Of a DNA stretch of 64,000 nucleotides, positions 63,833 through 64,000 are shown piece after piece (within the stretch, counting starts at the first letter, position 1; each line of letters starts with the position of its first letter). The stretch is from NCBI GenBank assembly GCA_004026145.2, contig CP034984.1, positions 124,001 to 188,000 on the forward strand. Reading direction: 5' to 3'. Under the pieces are notes generated by a model. That model searched no databases, had not been told where the DNA came from, and saw nothing but the letters and a program-made list of their open reading frames with translations. A program made the translations under genes and the position numbers. The DNA is from Takifugu bimaculatus (lineage: Eukaryota > Chordata > Actinopteri > Tetraodontiformes > Tetraodontidae).

Positions 63833-64000
63833 GCTGCTTGTGCTTTCTGCTGTGTTGACTGACAGATCTGAGTCCTGCAGTGTTGAACTAACACCACTAT
63901 AAACCTTCTCAGATCAGCTGATGATGCAAAGCCTCCTCTCTATGGAAATGACGTCTCTGCTCTCAATACACTGAAGGCACGAGCAGACAAAATCAACACA

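Noticed and set aside
1..64000. CRISPR array, operon or prokaryotic signals
   Set aside because: The repeats are multi-kilobase tandem cassettes, and coding exons have introns, RSS and polyadenylation signals; nothing bacterial is present.

Overview
The window is vertebrate, almost certainly teleost fish, DNA from an immunoglobulin light-chain locus. It holds 16 germline V segments, all on the minus strand, 6 intact J segments plus one deleted J, and 7 single-exon constant (C) exons on the plus strand. V segments carry recombination signals (RSS) with 12 bp spacers and J segments carry 23 bp spacers. This is the kappa-type arrangement, and with V opposite to J-C every joining event must be inversional. 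The fish assignment rests on the V/J/C protein sequences, the clustered inverted V layout, and a recent RTE/Rex3-like LINE with a short GATG-type tail.

The basic unit is a cassette: V family A (-), J (+), C (+), V family B (-). Cassette 1: VA1 25-491, deleted J ~1076-1090, C1 1720-2042, VB1 4310-4790. Cassettes 2 and 3 are fused: VA2 14040-14506, J2 18533-18570, C2 19218-19540, hybrid V VA3 20565-21031, J3 21685-21722, C3 22362-22681, VB2 23622-24087, followed by an extra VB3 26394-26874. Cassette 4: VA4 32927-33390, J4, C4 34731-35053, VB4 37321-37801. Cassette 5: VA5 39731-40194, J5, C5 41371-41693, VB5 42662-43142. Cassette 6: VA6 45119-45582, J6, C6 46912-47231, VB6 48147-48627. Cassette 7: VA7 pseudogene 50594-51057, J7, C7 52398-52720, VB7 53730-54208, followed by an extra VB8 56575-57038. 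VA8 63366-63832 opens the next cassette. Two constant isotypes are interleaved: type 1 (C1, C2, C4, C5, C7) and type 2 (C3, C6).

The spacers are made of transposon fragments that were duplicated together with the cassettes. A ~6 kb block (decayed minus-strand LINE, LTR-like insertions, a truncated endogenous retrovirus LTR/gag piece, another LINE fragment) occurs three times (~5.25-13.6 kb, 27.3-32.5 kb, 57.5-63.0 kb). A shorter spacer with an L2-like reverse transcriptase fragment occurs three times (38-39.5, 43.3-44.9, 48.8-50.4 kb). A third spacer occurs twice (24.2-26.3 and 54.4-56.5 kb). Two nearly identical full-length RTE-type LINEs were inserted later: one intact (7273-10635, inside copy 1 of the 6 kb block) and one with a frameshift (15032-18395, between VA2 and J2).

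Functionally, one V of either family joins one J by RAG-mediated inversion, the J is spliced to the C exon ~640-650 bp downstream, and the product pairs with heavy chain. The V promoters carry an octamer on the coding strand in the light-chain orientation (exact in family B, one mismatch in family A). Each J-C intron carries a PU.1/IRF composite site, disrupted only in cassette 7. The most unusual points are the loss of the first canonical cysteine in all eight family B segments, a CDR1 cysteine pair and CDR2 glycosylation sequon fixed in family A, and a fossil unequal crossover inside VA3. I did not find a new kind of system beyond these features of the light-chain cluster.
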